The notes: a model not told the origin generated them from the sequence alone. A DNA stretch of 64,000 nucleotides from Streptococcus suis (GCF_017601095.1 NZ_JAGFUX010000003.1:186001-250000); one strand, 5' to 3'; positions 27,178-36,643 are shown, numbered from the stretch's first letter. Numbers and translations: made by a program.

Positions 27178-28362
27178 ATGAAAAAAGTTGCTATCGTCTC
27201 AGCCTACCGATCTGCAATCGGTAGTTTTGGAGGCAGTCTCAAGGACATTGACATCGCTGATTTAGGTGCACAAGTCCTTGAACACGCACTCAATACCAAA
27301 CACATACCAAATGAAGACATTGACGAAGTGATTTTCGGCAATGTCCTTTCAGCTGGTCATGGGCAAAATATTGCCCGTCAAATCGCCCTAAAAGCTGGTC
27401 TTCCAGAAACCACTTCTGCCTACTGTGTCAATAAGGTTTGCGGATCAGGTCTCAAATCAGTCCTCCTAGCTGCCCAATCCATCATGCTAGGTGACAACGA
27501 TGTCGTTGTTGCTGGAGGCATTGAAATCATGAGCCAGGCCGCCTACCTCTCCAAATCCAGCCGATTTGGCAGTAAGTTTGGTCATATTACTCTAGAAGAT
27601 TCCATGTTGACAGATGGTCTGACAGACGCCTTCAATGACTACCACATGGGCATTACAGCTGAAAATGTGGCTGAGCGCTATCAAATCAGTCGTGAAGCCC
27701 AAGACGCCTTTGCATACGCTAGCCAAGAAAAAGCTGCAAAAGCGATTGCTGATGATAGATTTGTTGATGAAATTGTTCCGATTAAGCTAAAAAATCGGAA
27801 GGGTGAAACTATTTTTGCCACAGATGAGTACCCTCGTCTAACACCTCTTGAAAAATTAGCGACCTTACGGCCTTCTTTCAAAAAAGACGGAACGGTCACT
27901 GCTGCCAACGCTTCTGGTCTCAATGACGGATGTGCAGTCCTTGTGCTTATGTCTGAGGACAAGGCTAAAGAGCTAAATATCACACCACTTGCCCATATCG
28001 AAAGCTATGCTACAAGTGGTCTAGATCCGGCTTTCATGGGAATGGGGTCAGTAACTGCAAGCCAAAAGGCACTTCAAAAGATTGGTAAAACTGTTGAAGA
28101 CATTGACTTATTCGAACTAAACGAAGCCTTTGCAGCCCAGTCTATTCCAGTTGTTGACCAATTAGGAATTGACCCTGCCAAGGTCAATGTCAACGGCGGT
28201 GCCATTGCACTAGGTCATCCAATTGGAGCTAGCGGCAGTCGAATCTTGGTCAGTCTGATCCATGAACTCAACAAGCAAAACAAAGAGATGGGGCTTTGTG
28301 CCCTCTGTATCGGAGGCGGTCAAGGTATTTCCCTTATCGTTTCCAATGCACAAAAACCTTAA
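27178..28362 (+). CDS. Acetyl-CoA C-acetyltransferase (thiolase)
   Basis: 394 residues from the ATG at 27178, picked because TTAGGAG precedes it; an upstream in-frame ATG lacks a ribosome site. Thiolase residues: Cys88 in NKVCGSG, His in GGAIALGHPIG, and Cys in CALCIGGGQG. Condenses two acetyl-CoA to acetoacetyl-CoA, the first step of the mevalonate route. TATAAT at 27123-27128 is the likely -10. Followed at 28 bases by mvaS. Confidence 0.94.
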   Translation: MKKVAIVSAYRSAIGSFGGSLKDIDIADLGAQVLEHALNTKHIPNEDIDEVIFGNVLSAGHGQNIARQIALKAGLPETTSAYCVNKVCGSGLKSVLLAAQSIMLGDNDVVVAGGIEIMSQAAYLSKSSRFGSKFGHITLEDSMLTDGLTDAFNDYHMGITAENVAERYQISREAQDAFAYASQEKAAKAIADDRFVDEIVPIKLKNRKGETIFATDEYPRLTPLEKLATLRPSFKKDGTVTAANASGLNDGCAVLVLMSEDKAKELNITPLAHIESYATSGLDPAFMGMGSVTASQKALQKIGKTVEDIDLFELNEAFAAQSIPVVDQLGIDPAKVNVNGGAIALGHPIGASGSRILVSLIHELNKQNKEMGLCALCIGGGQGISLIVSNAQKP

Positions 28363-28390
28363 ACAATCATTTGTAAACAAAGGATAAAGT

Positions 28391-29545
28391 ATGAACATCG
28401 GTATTGATAAAATCGGCTTTGCGGCACCCGATTATGTTTTAGATTTGGCTGATTTAGCCCTAGCCCGCAACATTGACCCCAATAAATACAAAATCGGACT
28501 TCTCCAGTCAGAAATGGCTGTTGCACCCGTCACGCAAGACATTGTCTCACTAGGAGCTCAAGCTGCTGCAGCTATCTTGACAGAAGAAGACAAACAAACT
28601 ATTGACATGGTCATCGTCGGAACTGAGTCAAGCGTAGACCAGAGCAAGGCCGCTGCTGTATCTATTCATGGTTTATTAGGCATCCAGCCCTTTGCTCGCT
28701 CCATCGAGATGAAGGAAGCCTGCTACGGAGCCACAGCTGGACTTAGTTTAGCCAAGAGCCACATCGCTCAATTTCCAGACTCAAAAGTTCTGGTCATCGC
28801 TAGTGATATTGCAAAGTATGGAGTCGCTTCTGGCGGTGAACCTACCCAAGGTGCTGGTGCAGTTGCCATGTTGGTAACTGCAAACCCACGAATTTTAGTC
28901 CTCAACAATGATAATGTCTGCCAGACACGTGACATCTATGACTTCTGGCGACCAAACTATGACAAGTATCCTCGCGTTGATGGCCGCTTCTCAACAAAAC
29001 AGTACACTGACTGCCTGACCACAACCTTTGATTATTACCAACAAAAAACGGGTAAGTCGCTTGACGATTTTGCAGCCATGTGCTTGCACATTCCTTTCTC
29101 TAAACAAGGTCTCAAAGGTCTGCAAGCCATTACTAAAGATGAAAAGACCCTCAACCGTTTGATAGAACGCTTCCAAGAAGCCATCGTCTATAACAAGATT
29201 GTCGGCAACATCTACACAGGCTCCATCTTCCTCTCTCTCCTTTCCCTTTTGGAAAATAGCAGAGCGCTTGAGGCAGGGAATCAAATCCTATTTTATAGCT
29301 ATGGTAGTGGTGCTGTCTGTGAAATTTTCAGTGGTCAGCTGGTAGAAGGATTCCAAAATCAGTTGGAAGAAAACCGCTTAGAAAACCTCAACCAGCGCAC
29401 CAAACTCAGTGTCGAGGAATACGAACGCATCTTCTTTGAAGAAGTTTCTCTTGATGAAACAGGCACTTCAGTTGATCTCCCAACAGATCCAGCACCTTTC
29501 GCCCTCATTCAAGTAGACCAACACAAACGGATTTATCGTAAATAA
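28391..29545 (+). CDS. mvaS: Hydroxymethylglutaryl-CoA synthase
   Basis: 384 residues. Catalytic Cys111 in KEACYGATAG, equal in position to the Enterococcus MvaS nucleophile, and the acid residue region GTESSVDQSK. Condenses acetoacetyl-CoA and acetyl-CoA to HMG-CoA for isoprenoid synthesis. AAAGGA precedes the ATG. The farnesyl diphosphate synthase gene of the same route lies elsewhere in the window at 37.4 kb. Confidence 0.96.
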   Translation: MNIGIDKIGFAAPDYVLDLADLALARNIDPNKYKIGLLQSEMAVAPVTQDIVSLGAQAAAAILTEEDKQTIDMVIVGTESSVDQSKAAAVSIHGLLGIQPFARSIEMKEACYGATAGLSLAKSHIAQFPDSKVLVIASDIAKYGVASGGEPTQGAGAVAMLVTANPRILVLNNDNVCQTRDIYDFWRPNYDKYPRVDGRFSTKQYTDCLTTTFDYYQQKTGKSLDDFAAMCLHIPFSKQGLKGLQAITKDEKTLNRLIERFQEAIVYNKIVGNIYTGSIFLSLLSLLENSRALEAGNQILFYSYGSGAVCEIFSGQLVEGFQNQLEENRLENLNQRTKLSVEEYERIFFEEVSLDETGTSVDLPTDPAPFALIQVDQHKRIYRK

Positions 29546-29556
29546 AAGCCAAAACG

Positions 29557-29588
29557 GCGCCCTTTGGCTCTCAACCAAGGGCGCTTTT
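29557..29588 (+). terminator. Intra-operon terminator between mvaS and mvaA
   Basis: GCGCCCTTTGG-ctctcaa-CCAAGGGCGC followed by TTTTCTTT, entirely between the two genes. It should partly limit mvaA transcription from the upstream promoter. Confidence 0.75.
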
Positions 29589-29613
29589 CTTTAGAAATTA
29601 GAAAGAGGAAACC

Positions 29614-30885
29614 ATGGCACAATTCTCAGGATTCTATAAAAAATCACGCCAAGAGCGAATTGACATCCTCCACCAAAACAAACCTCTGTCAGAAACGAGC
29701 TTGGACATTCTTCATCATGACGCCAATATTCCTGAATCCATTGCAGGCAAGATGGCTGAGAACCATCTGGGAACCTTTGCCCTCCCCTTCTCAGTTCTAC
29801 CTGAACTTCTTGTGGATGATCAGATTTACTCCGTTCCTATGGTAACAGAAGAGCCATCTGTGATTGCAGCTGCTTCGTTCGGAGCAAAAATCATTGCTCG
29901 GTCTGGCGGTTTTACAACCACCATCCACAACCGCATCATGATTGGGCAGGTAGCACTTTTTGATGTTCCTGACCATAGCAGAGCAAGACAGGTCATTCTC
30001 GACCAAAAAGCTCGTATTTTAGAAGCTGCCAATCAAGCCCATCCATCTATTGTGAAACGCGGAGGTGGCGCTCGTAACCTGACTGTGGAAAGTAAGGATG
30101 AGTTTCTGATTGTCTATCTTCAGGTGGATGTCCAAGAAGCCATGGGTGCTAATATTCTTAATAACATGCTTGAAGCCATTAAGGATGACTTGGAAGAACT
30201 CAGTCAAGGACAAGCCTTGATGGGGATTCTGTCCAACTATGCGACCGAATCTCTGGTCACTGCCCAGTGTCGTCTTTCCATCTCCAGCCTTGCAACTAGC
30301 TCGGCTATTGCCCAAGAAACTGCACAAAAAATTGCCCTGGCTAGCAAGCTGGCCCAGGTGGACCCTTATCGAGCAGCTACCCATAACAAGGGGATTTTTA
30401 ACGGTATCGATGCCGTGGTGATTGCGACTGGAAATGACTGGCGGGCAGTTGAGGCCGGCGCACATGCTTTTGCGAGTCGTGATGGGTATTACAAAGGACT
30501 CTCTACATGGTCTATCGATAGGGAGCACTTGGTCGGCTCCATCACCCTGCCTCTTCCTATCGCCACAGTAGGTGGCTCGATTGGGCTCAATCCCAAGGTG
30601 GCAGTTGCTTTTGACCTGCTCAAGCAGCCCAAGGCCCGCCAATTAGCCTCCATCATCGCTTCAGTTGGTCTCTGTCAAAACTTTGCAGCCCTGCGTGCCC
30701 TAGTCACCTCTGGCATTCAGGCGGGACACATGAAACTCCATGCCAAATCGCTTGCCCTCCTTGCTGGCGCAGAGGAGCAGGAAGTGGACCAACTGGCCCA
30801 GCTCTTGCGTCAGGAAAAACACAGCAACCTTGAAACTGCACAAAAACTATTGGAAATTTTGAGACAACATAAAAAGGAGGGATAA
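29614..30885 (+). CDS. mvaA: Hydroxymethylglutaryl-CoA reductase (class II type)
   Basis: 423 residues. Class II features: EAMGAN cofactor segment, HNKGIFNGIDAVVIATGNDWRA-type lysine/aspartate region, and GGSIGLNP. A late His in GHMKLH is the expected catalytic proton donor. Reduces HMG-CoA to mevalonate with NAD(P)H. GAAAGAGGAAACC precedes the ATG. The 3' end forms a terminator with the convergent acetyltransferase gene. Confidence 0.95.
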   Translation: MAQFSGFYKKSRQERIDILHQNKPLSETSLDILHHDANIPESIAGKMAENHLGTFALPFSVLPELLVDDQIYSVPMVTEEPSVIAAASFGAKIIARSGGFTTTIHNRIMIGQVALFDVPDHSRARQVILDQKARILEAANQAHPSIVKRGGGARNLTVESKDEFLIVYLQVDVQEAMGANILNNMLEAIKDDLEELSQGQALMGILSNYATESLVTAQCRLSISSLATSSAIAQETAQKIALASKLAQVDPYRAATHNKGIFNGIDAVVIATGNDWRAVEAGAHAFASRDGYYKGLSTWSIDREHLVGSITLPLPIATVGGSIGLNPKVAVAFDLLKQPKARQLASIIASVGLCQNFAALRALVTSGIQAGHMKLHAKSLALLAGAEEQEVDQLAQLLRQEKHSNLETAQKLLEILRQHKKEG

Positions 30886-30895
30886 CCTCTTTTTT
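30871..30895. terminator. Bidirectional terminator overlapping two gene ends
   Basis: AAAAAGGAGG-gataa-CCTCTTTTTT spans the mvaA stop and the 3' end of the convergent GNAT gene. The stem is short with one bulge. Confidence 0.6.
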
Positions 30896-31358
30896 AGTCG
30901 ATGATTTGCTCCATACGGAACTTTTGGGACTTCATACCCAAGCGCTCGTAGAATCGAACGGCTCCCGCATTATCTGCCCATACGTCCAAGGTCAGATTGT
31001 GACAACCTTGCTCCTTGGCATAGGAAAGAGCAAAGTCATAGAATTGCTCACCGATTTTTTGACCACGTGCAGCACTCGCCACACACAAATCATTAATGAA
31101 CAGGGTTTTGACCGGTTCCAAAACATCACCTGTCGCAGTTATCAGTTCGCAAAAAAGATGACCAACCACTTGACCCTCCACTTCATAAACAAAAACTGGC
31201 TTTGCTGGATTGTCCAAAAGCGCTCTTAATTCTTCCTCAGAAAATTTTTGCCCTGCACTTTTAAAAATATCTGGACGTGCCTGATGATGAACCTGTAGAA
31301 TATCTTGCAAGAGATCGATTAATACTGAGATATCAGCCTGACTTGCTAAACGAATCAT
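30894..31358 (-). CDS. GNAT family N-acetyltransferase
   Basis: 154 residues from the ATG at 31358, fixed by AGGAGG just upstream. GNAT fold with the acetyl-CoA loop as SAARGQKIGEQ (about 105-115) and a C-terminal DNAGAVRFYERLGM segment typical of the family. Substrate unknown; such proteins acetylate small molecules or protein N-termini. Stands alone on the minus strand. Confidence 0.88.
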   Translation of the reverse strand: MIRLASQADISVLIDLLQDILQVHHQARPDIFKSAGQKFSEEELRALLDNPAKPVFVYEVEGQVVGHLFCELITATGDVLEPVKTLFINDLCVASAARGQKIGEQFYDFALSYAKEQGCHNLTLDVWADNAGAVRFYERLGMKSQKFRMEQIID

Positions 31359-31477
31359 GTTACTTCCTCCTAGTTGATAGTATAGCATTTTATTCAAAAT
31401 AGGTCTAAAGACCGATGAATATTCTGAAAATTCGATTATACTATAAGTGTATCCTAAAATTTTTCATAAATCTCCTT

Positions 31478-31507
31478 AAAAATCAGTCCACCAAGGCTGG
31501 TTTTTTT
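31478..31507. terminator. AAAAATCAG...CTGGTTTTTTT hairpin
   Basis: Third member of the similar hairpin set, upstream of the acetyltransferase gene and not following any plus-strand gene closely. Confidence 0.5.
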
Positions 31508-31579
31508 GATGTGTCCTTGACAACAAAGATTCACATTAAATAGATGGTATGTAAAACTACTAAAGTTTTGCCCCTTATT

Positions 31580-31810
31580 GACGCAAAAAGTTTTTGCTAT
31601 ATTTCCAATCTCCCGGAGTCACTCCCCTGACTCTTTGACGCAAAATGATTTTGCTTCATTTCCAATCTCCCAGAGTCACTCCCCTGACTCTTTGACGCAA
31701 AATGATTTTGCTTCATTTCCATCCTCCCAGAGTCACTCCCCTGACTCTTTGACGCAAAATGATTTTGCTTCATTTCCATCCTCCCAGAGTCACTCCCCTG
31801 ACTCTGGGAG
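31580..31810. repeat. Four tandem 57-bp units, each with two hairpins
   Basis: Units start at 31580, 31637, 31694 and 31751, each with GACGCAAAA at the front. Every unit holds hairpin A (GCAAAA-TGA-TTTTGC; unit 1 has GCAAAAA-g-TTTTTGC, still self-complementary) and hairpin B (GAGTCA-ctcccc-TGACTC). In the last unit hairpin B extends to a perfect 12-bp stem (31781-31792 with 31799-31810). Because 57 is a multiple of three, both strands are open over the array, but I see no start or ribosome site. The 31359-31880 gap holds only this array and flanking hairpins. Confidence 0.93.
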
Positions 31811-31823
31811 CCCCAAAACACTG

Positions 31824-31871
31824 AAAAAAGCCTACTGCACAACGTAGAAACGTTGATACAATAGGCTTTTT
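31824..31871 (-). terminator. Terminator of hup
   Basis: AAAAAAGCCTA...TAGGCTTTTTA long stem with an inner CAACGT...ACGTTG stem, 10 bases after the hup stop codon. Confidence 0.88.
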
Positions 31872-31880
31872 AATGCTGAA

Positions 31881-32156
31881 TTATTTTACAGCGTCTTTGA
31901 GAGCTTTACCAGCTTTGAATGCTGGAACTTTTGATGCTGCGATTGTGATTTCTTTACCAGTTTGTGGGTTACGACCTTTACGAGCTGCGCGTTCGCGAAC
32001 TTCAAAGTTACCGAAACCGATCAATTGTACTTTTTCACCAGCTGCAAGGTAGTCAGCTACTGCTGCAAATACTGCATCAACTGCTGCTGCTGAGTCTTTT
32101 TTAGTCAATGAAGTTGCTTCTGCAACTTTTGCAATCAAATCTTGTTTATTAGCCAT
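31881..32156 (-). CDS. hup: HU family DNA-binding protein
   Basis: 91 residues, the standard HU length. Contains [18 protein letters not shown], the HU/IHF arm signature with the DNA-intercalating Pro. Nucleoid protein that bends and compacts DNA; essential in streptococci. Strong ribosome site GGAGGA and its own promoter. Monocistronic. Confidence 0.97.
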   Translation of the reverse strand: MANKQDLIAKVAEATSLTKKDSAAAVDAVFAAVADYLAAGEKVQLIGFGNFEVRERAARKGRNPQTGKEITIAASKVPAFKAGKALKDAVK

Positions 32157-32201
32157 TTGCTAAGTCCTCCAATAATTTTCTGAGTTATTACTCACCTTAA
32201 T

Positions 32202-32230
32202 ATAGTACCTAAAAATCTCGATTTGGTCAA
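32202..32230 (-). promoter_or_regulatory. Promoter of hup
   Basis: Minus strand TTGACC (32230-32225), 17-bp spacer, TACTAT (32207-32202). Confidence 0.75.
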
Positions 32231-32246
32231 GTTTTTAGTGCCAATT

Positions 32247-32840
32247 CTAGCTTTTTCGATAGAGATCTAGTAGGATTTGGTCATTGAATAAATCAATGGT
32301 GTTTACACGGGCAAATAGACCTAAATCATTTTCCAACTGATTCAATGCGATAACGAGTTGATTCTTATCCTTATCGACCTGAATAAAGGTTGGAAGTTTG
32401 TAATTCTTTTCTATATAGTTCAAAATTTCTTTTGTAGGAAGTGGAAGCGTGCCTGCTGAAATTTCCGAAACTTTTAATAATATATCCCCATTTTCAAGTT
32501 TAGAAGGTATGAAATAAATGTACAGTGGGATACTGGAACCTAAAAATTGATAGCTTCCTTCAAATAGTAGAAATTGAGAATTTAAATAGACTTGATAGGA
32601 AAAAGCTTCTACTTGATACTCTTCCAAGTAGCTATTCATCAGTTGGTTGAGTTCTTCTTTCGAGGTACTAAATTGCCCCACCTTTTCACCATTTTGGCTC
32701 GAAATAGTTTGGCTAGTCATTTCTTCGCGCGCAGTTGTTACTCGCTTCCAAATGACCAATACAAAGGCTAGTTGAAAGGCTAGTAAGAGTAAACAGGCCC
32801 ACTTCCAAACATTAATCTTGCCATAGCTCTTTGCTTGCAT
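32247..32840 (-). CDS. YpmS family protein (DUF2140)
   Basis: 197 residues from the ATG at 32840, set by GGAGG six bases upstream. One N-terminal membrane helix at about 10-32, then an extracytoplasmic beta-rich domain. Reads as the YpmS/DUF2140 family, whose role is unknown. The start overlaps the preceding GDSL hydrolase gene by 29 bases, so the pair is coupled, as commonly seen for ypmR-ypmS. Confidence 0.8.
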   Translation of the reverse strand: MQAKSYGKINVWKWACLLLLAFQLAFVLVIWKRVTTAREEMTSQTISSQNGEKVGQFSTSKEELNQLMNSYLEEYQVEAFSYQVYLNSQFLLFEGSYQFLGSSIPLYIYFIPSKLENGDILLKVSEISAGTLPLPTKEILNYIEKNYKLPTFIQVDKDKNQLVIALNQLENDLGLFARVNTIDLFNDQILLDLYRKS

Positions 32841-33624
32841 CAATTTCCTCCATCATCACTTTTTTTATGACCTCATAACCTGTGTGACTAGGGTGGAAGT
32901 AATCTTCAGAGGTCAAAAGGTCTTCTAAACTCAGCTCTTCGGTCTGATCCTGGTCAATCTCGACCATATCCTGATAAATATCCACATAGTATACAGCTTT
33001 AAGACTAGTTAGAGTCTCCTGAGTGGCTTGATTCCACTCCCGAATCAACTGGTCCAATTGGTCCAAATCTGGGAAATTGACCAAAAAGGGGTTATAAAGT
33101 CCCAAAACATAAATCGGTAGGTCAGGGTTGTCTTGGCGTGCTGTCTCAATCAACTGCAACAAGCGTTTCTGATAGTCCCGAATCCCTTTTGCTACAACCT
33201 GATCATCCAAATCCGTTAAGTGTCCAACTAAGAGCTTCCGCAAGTCATTGCCACCGACAGTCAGGGTTAGTAAGTCCGCTGCTGCCAATTGTTTGGCCAG
33301 ATCGGCCTCTTCCATTCGTTTCAAAATTTGCGAACTGGTATTTCCTGAAACACCTTGATTGTAGCTGGTGATATCATAGCCATAGCGATTGGTCAATTCT
33401 TGGGCTAGGAGCGGGACAAATCCTCCCTGTCCAGTTTCATCCCCAACGCCCTCGGTCAGAGAATCCCCCAAAGCCAGGTAAGTCAAACTGGGCGGCGTCA
33501 GTTTTTCCTGCCCCTTGGACAAAAGCGGAGCCCGACTGGGAACCAAAATGTTAAATAATAGCAGAAAACCTAGAAGACTAATGAAAAAGACTACTAGGTT
33601 TTCAATTATTTTCCGGCTATTCAT
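32812..33624 (-). CDS. SGNH/GDSL hydrolase (YpmR-like)
   Basis: 270 residues. A signal-anchor helix lies at about 8-28. SGNH blocks follow: block [11 protein letters not shown] (catalytic Ser), block II with NQGVSGN, block III TVGGNDL, block [11 protein letters not shown] (catalytic Asp and His). An extracytoplasmic lipase/esterase; the substrate may be lipid or an acylated wall polymer. Overlaps DegV upstream by 8 bases and YpmS downstream. Confidence 0.9.
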   Translation of the reverse strand: MNSRKIIENLVVFFISLLGFLLLFNILVPSRAPLLSKGQEKLTPPSLTYLALGDSLTEGVGDETGQGGFVPLLAQELTNRYGYDITSYNQGVSGNTSSQILKRMEEADLAKQLAAADLLTLTVGGNDLRKLLVGHLTDLDDQVVAKGIRDYQKRLLQLIETARQDNPDLPIYVLGLYNPFLVNFPDLDQLDQLIREWNQATQETLTSLKAVYYVDIYQDMVEIDQDQTEELSLEDLLTSEDYFHPSHTGYEVIKKVMMEEIDASKELWQD

Positions 33625-34450
33625 AGCGCACTAAGATAGCCCAAGCATCCTCGCCTGTGTGAGTTTGGATGATGGAACCTGTTTCCAAAACCGAAATCGG
33701 ACTAGAAACCTTATCTGCTAGTTTTTCCTTGATTTCTAGTGCGAATTGAGGTGTACCAGAATAGGAAATTCCAATCTCAGCAACAGACTTTTGGGACAGG
33801 CTCTGGCTAAATTCATCCAGCCATTTTTTGAAGGTTTTGGCTCCGCGACCTTTGACAACTGGATTCAATTGATGGTCGGTCATCTCCATAATAACACGGA
33901 TATTGAGCAGGGAGCTGAGTAAACCGGTAACTCGACCGATACGCCCCCCCTTGACTAGGTTTTCCAAGGTTGAAACCCCAATAAACAATTGGGTTTTTTC
34001 TTTGATTTCTTCTAGCTTAGCCAATATCTCTTCCTTGCTCGCTCCAGACTGTGCCATTTTTGCGGCTGCTACTACTTGGAATTTGGCTGCCTGGTCTGTA
34101 AAGCCTGAATCTATAACCGTTACATCTGCACCTGAAAGACTAGCCCCTTGGCGAGCGGCTTCAACAGTTCCAGAAAGCGCGTGAGAGAGATGGATAGCGA
34201 TGATTTGACTGCCATCCTTCGCTAAGTCTGAAAAAGTCTCTGCAAACAAGCCAACAGGAGGTTGGCTGGTTTTTGGTAAATTCTTGCTTTGACGCATCAA
34301 TTGAAGAAACTGGCCTTCTGACAAATCCGCATCGGAATACACCACTCCATCCACCATAACTGATAGGGGAACCCGGGTGATGTCCAATTCTGTCAACAGG
34401 CTTTCTTCCATTGTCGTGCTTGAATCCGTTACAATTTTAACTCGTGACAT
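33617..34450 (-). CDS. DegV family fatty-acid-binding protein
   Basis: 277 residues from the ATG at 34450, preceded by TAGGAAG. DegV/FakB fold with TDSSTTM near the N-terminus and the second lobe ...GGRIGRVTG. Family members bind a fatty acid and hand it to FakA kinase for phospholipid synthesis. Neighbouring the GDSL hydrolase, a lipid-linked role for the unit is plausible. The pair overlaps by 8 bases. Confidence 0.88.
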   Translation of the reverse strand: MSRVKIVTDSSTTMEESLLTELDITRVPLSVMVDGVVYSDADLSEGQFLQLMRQSKNLPKTSQPPVGLFAETFSDLAKDGSQIIAIHLSHALSGTVEAARQGASLSGADVTVIDSGFTDQAAKFQVVAAAKMAQSGASKEEILAKLEEIKEKTQLFIGVSTLENLVKGGRIGRVTGLLSSLLNIRVIMEMTDHQLNPVVKGRGAKTFKKWLDEFSQSLSQKSVAEIGISYSGTPQFALEIKEKLADKVSSPISVLETGSIIQTHTGEDAWAILVRYE

Positions 34451-34534
34451 ACAACTTCCTACTTTTCTTTTCAATGAATACATCTATTATATCAAATTTC
34501 GGCCAATATTTGGAATTTTTTCAACAATGACCTA

Positions 34535-34560
34535 AAAGAAAAAGGACAGTGTCCCTACCC
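34535..34560 (-). terminator. Terminator of recN
   Basis: Minus strand GGGAC-act-GTCC stem followed by TTTTTCTTTT, overlapping the recN stop codon. Confidence 0.6.
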
Positions 34561-36216
34561 TTTTTCGACTAATTCTCTGGCTTGTGCGCGTGCTGCAGCA
34601 GATACGCTGTCGCCTGCAAGCATTTTTGCGATTTCTTCGATGCGCTCTTCCTTTTCCAACAATCGAACCCGTGAAATTGTCTTTTCTTGATCTGAAACCT
34701 TTTCAATAAAGAACTGGTGGTCCGCTATTGCAATTACCTGAGGCAGGTGGGAAATCGCCAAAACTTGGCCAAATTGCCCAATCTTGTAAATCTTTTGAGC
34801 GATAGCCTGAGCAACTCGACCAGATACCCCCGTATCAACTTCGTCGAACACAATTGCGGTCTTTCCTTCCTTGCGAGCCAAAGCGGATTTTATGGCCAAC
34901 ATCAGTCGGGATAATTCTCCTCCAGAAGCTACTTTTACCAAGGGTTTCAAGTCTTCACCAGGGTTGGTTGCGATGTAGAATTCCACTGTTTGGTTACCTT
35001 CTCGGTTAAACTTACCCTTGGAAAATTGCACTTGAAAGCGAGCTTTTTCCATATACAGGTCTTTCAACTCTTGTGCAATTTCTGCTTCCAATTCCTTAGC
35101 CAAGCCTTGTCTAGCTAGTTGCAACTGATCTGCCAAGGAAACCAATTGTTTTTCCAAATGTTTTAATTGGCCTTCCAAATCTTGATCCCCTTGATTTCGA
35201 CCAGTTAGAAGATTATATTCTTCTGTAATCTTGTCCAAATAGTCCAAGACATGGGCCAGGTCGCCTCCATATTTCTTGGTCATGGAGTGAATCACATCCA
35301 AACGTTGCTCCAGTTGCAGTAAACGATTGCCATCAAAATCTAGATCGTCGATGATGTCTCCCAAACGCTTGGTCACTTCTTCAACAACATAGTAGGACTC
35401 TGTCAAATTTGTAGACAATTCTTTATATTCTTGGTCAAATTCTTCCAAACTTTGTAAATCATTCATGGCAGAGCGAAGATTGGATAGGCTGGAAAAATCT
35501 TCGTTGTCCAATAGAACAAAGGCATTGGTCAATGTATCTGCAATCTGCTTATGATTCAAAAGACGGTCACGTTCTTGTTGGAGCTGGCTATCTTCACCCG
35601 CCTTGAGTTCTGCCGACTCAATCTCAGCAATCTGGTACTCCAGCATCTCGATACGGGCCTTGTGTTCTAATTCATTGCGCTGTTTTTCAAGAACTAGCTT
35701 GCGCATGGTACGATAGGACTCAAAAGCCTCTTGGTAAGCTGTTTTCAAGTCCCAAAAAGCTTGGTCACCAAAACTATCCAATAAACGGATATGGTGCTGG
35801 AACTTCATCAATTCTTCTTGGTCATGTTGGCCATGAATATCAACTAAGAATTGGCCGACTTGTTTGAGGACGGACAAATTAACCAATTGACCATTGATTC
35901 GGCTGACAGATCGGCCATTTTGTAGGATTTCCCGACGGATAATCAGCTCATCGGTCACCTCAATCCCCTGTTCTTCCAATACTTGCTCCAAGGCTCTGCT
36001 TTGTTCCAAGGAAAAAAGACCCTCGATTTCAGCTTTGGGACAGCCGTGGCGGATAACATCTGTCGTCGCGCGTGCTCCAAGCATCAGGTTCATGGCGTCG
36101 ATGATGATCGATTTTCCAGCGCCTGTCTCCCCTGTTAGGACGGTCATCCCCTTGTCAAAGGTCAAGGAGACTTCTTCAATTATGGCAAAGTTCTTGATTG
36201 AAATATCTAGTAACAT
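34555..36216 (-). CDS. recN: DNA repair protein RecN
   Basis: 553 residues. SMC-like ATPase: Walker A GETGAGKS near residue 30, a long coiled-coil middle (about 150-370), ABC signature ASGGELSRLM and Walker B IVFDEVDTGVSG. Acts early in double-strand break repair and in streptococcal transformation. Last of the xseA-to-recN gene run, one base after argR. Confidence 0.95.
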   Translation of the reverse strand: MLLDISIKNFAIIEEVSLTFDKGMTVLTGETGAGKSIIIDAMNLMLGARATTDVIRHGCPKAEIEGLFSLEQSRALEQVLEEQGIEVTDELIIRREILQNGRSVSRINGQLVNLSVLKQVGQFLVDIHGQHDQEELMKFQHHIRLLDSFGDQAFWDLKTAYQEAFESYRTMRKLVLEKQRNELEHKARIEMLEYQIAEIESAELKAGEDSQLQQERDRLLNHKQIADTLTNAFVLLDNEDFSSLSNLRSAMNDLQSLEEFDQEYKELSTNLTESYYVVEEVTKRLGDIIDDLDFDGNRLLQLEQRLDVIHSMTKKYGGDLAHVLDYLDKITEEYNLLTGRNQGDQDLEGQLKHLEKQLVSLADQLQLARQGLAKELEAEIAQELKDLYMEKARFQVQFSKGKFNREGNQTVEFYIATNPGEDLKPLVKVASGGELSRLMLAIKSALARKEGKTAIVFDEVDTGVSGRVAQAIAQKIYKIGQFGQVLAISHLPQVIAIADHQFFIEKVSDQEKTISRVRLLEKEERIEEIAKMLAGDSVSAAARAQARELVEKG

Positions 36217-36217
36217 C

Positions 36218-36643
36218 CTACCACATCCTTATTGTCTGTTGGATTTGCGGAAGATAATCTTCGTCTTTCACAATCAGCAAAATGCTATCATCATCAGCGA
36301 TAACGCTGAAGACTTGATCTTCAAACTGTTCCAAGATTTGGCGCTTAATCACCAAGGAGGATCCTGGAACCAGGTCGATATGGATCATCCTGTCCATGCT
36401 TCTCAGGTCTAGGATTGACTTGGTTTCTGGCGATTTTTGCTTGGGCTTTGGCAAACCGTAAATGTAGGTGTTATCGGCCGTTGGAACCTTGATAATCCCC
36501 AATTCTTTAATATCACGCGAAACAGTTGCCTGTGTTGCCTGAATCCCAAAGTCTTTCAGTCGCTCTACAATCTCATCTTGGGTATCGATTGGATAGCGGA
36601 CTACCAGGTCCTGTATTAATTCTAAACGTTCTTTCTTATTCAT
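36218..36643 (-). CDS. argR: Arginine repressor ArgR
   Basis: 141 residues from the ATG at 36643 (MNKKERLELI). N-terminal winged helix with TQATVSRDIKELG, C-terminal hexamerisation and arginine-binding domain with DDDSILLIV. Represses or activates arginine genes with arginine as co-effector. The start lies within the tlyA 3' end (8-base overlap), and the gene sits directly ahead of recN, an arrangement common in Firmicutes. Confidence 0.93.
   Translation of the reverse strand: MNKKERLELIQDLVVRYPIDTQDEIVERLKDFGIQATQATVSRDIKELGIIKVPTADNTYIYGLPKPKQKSPETKSILDLRSMDRMIHIDLVPGSSLVIKRQILEQFEDQVFSVIADDDSILLIVKDEDYLPQIQQTIRMW

Noticed and set aside
30019-30642. Long antisense frame inside mvaA
   Set aside because: It lies opposite a clear HMG-CoA reductase and has no family resemblance or start signal.
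31580-31810. CRISPR-like array
   Set aside because: The whole 57-bp unit repeats with no unique spacers, and no cas genes are near.
31578-31847. Repeat-encoded protein on either strand over the 57-bp array
   Set aside because: The frames stay open only because 57 is a multiple of three; both strands are open and neither has a ribosome site or a plausible composition.
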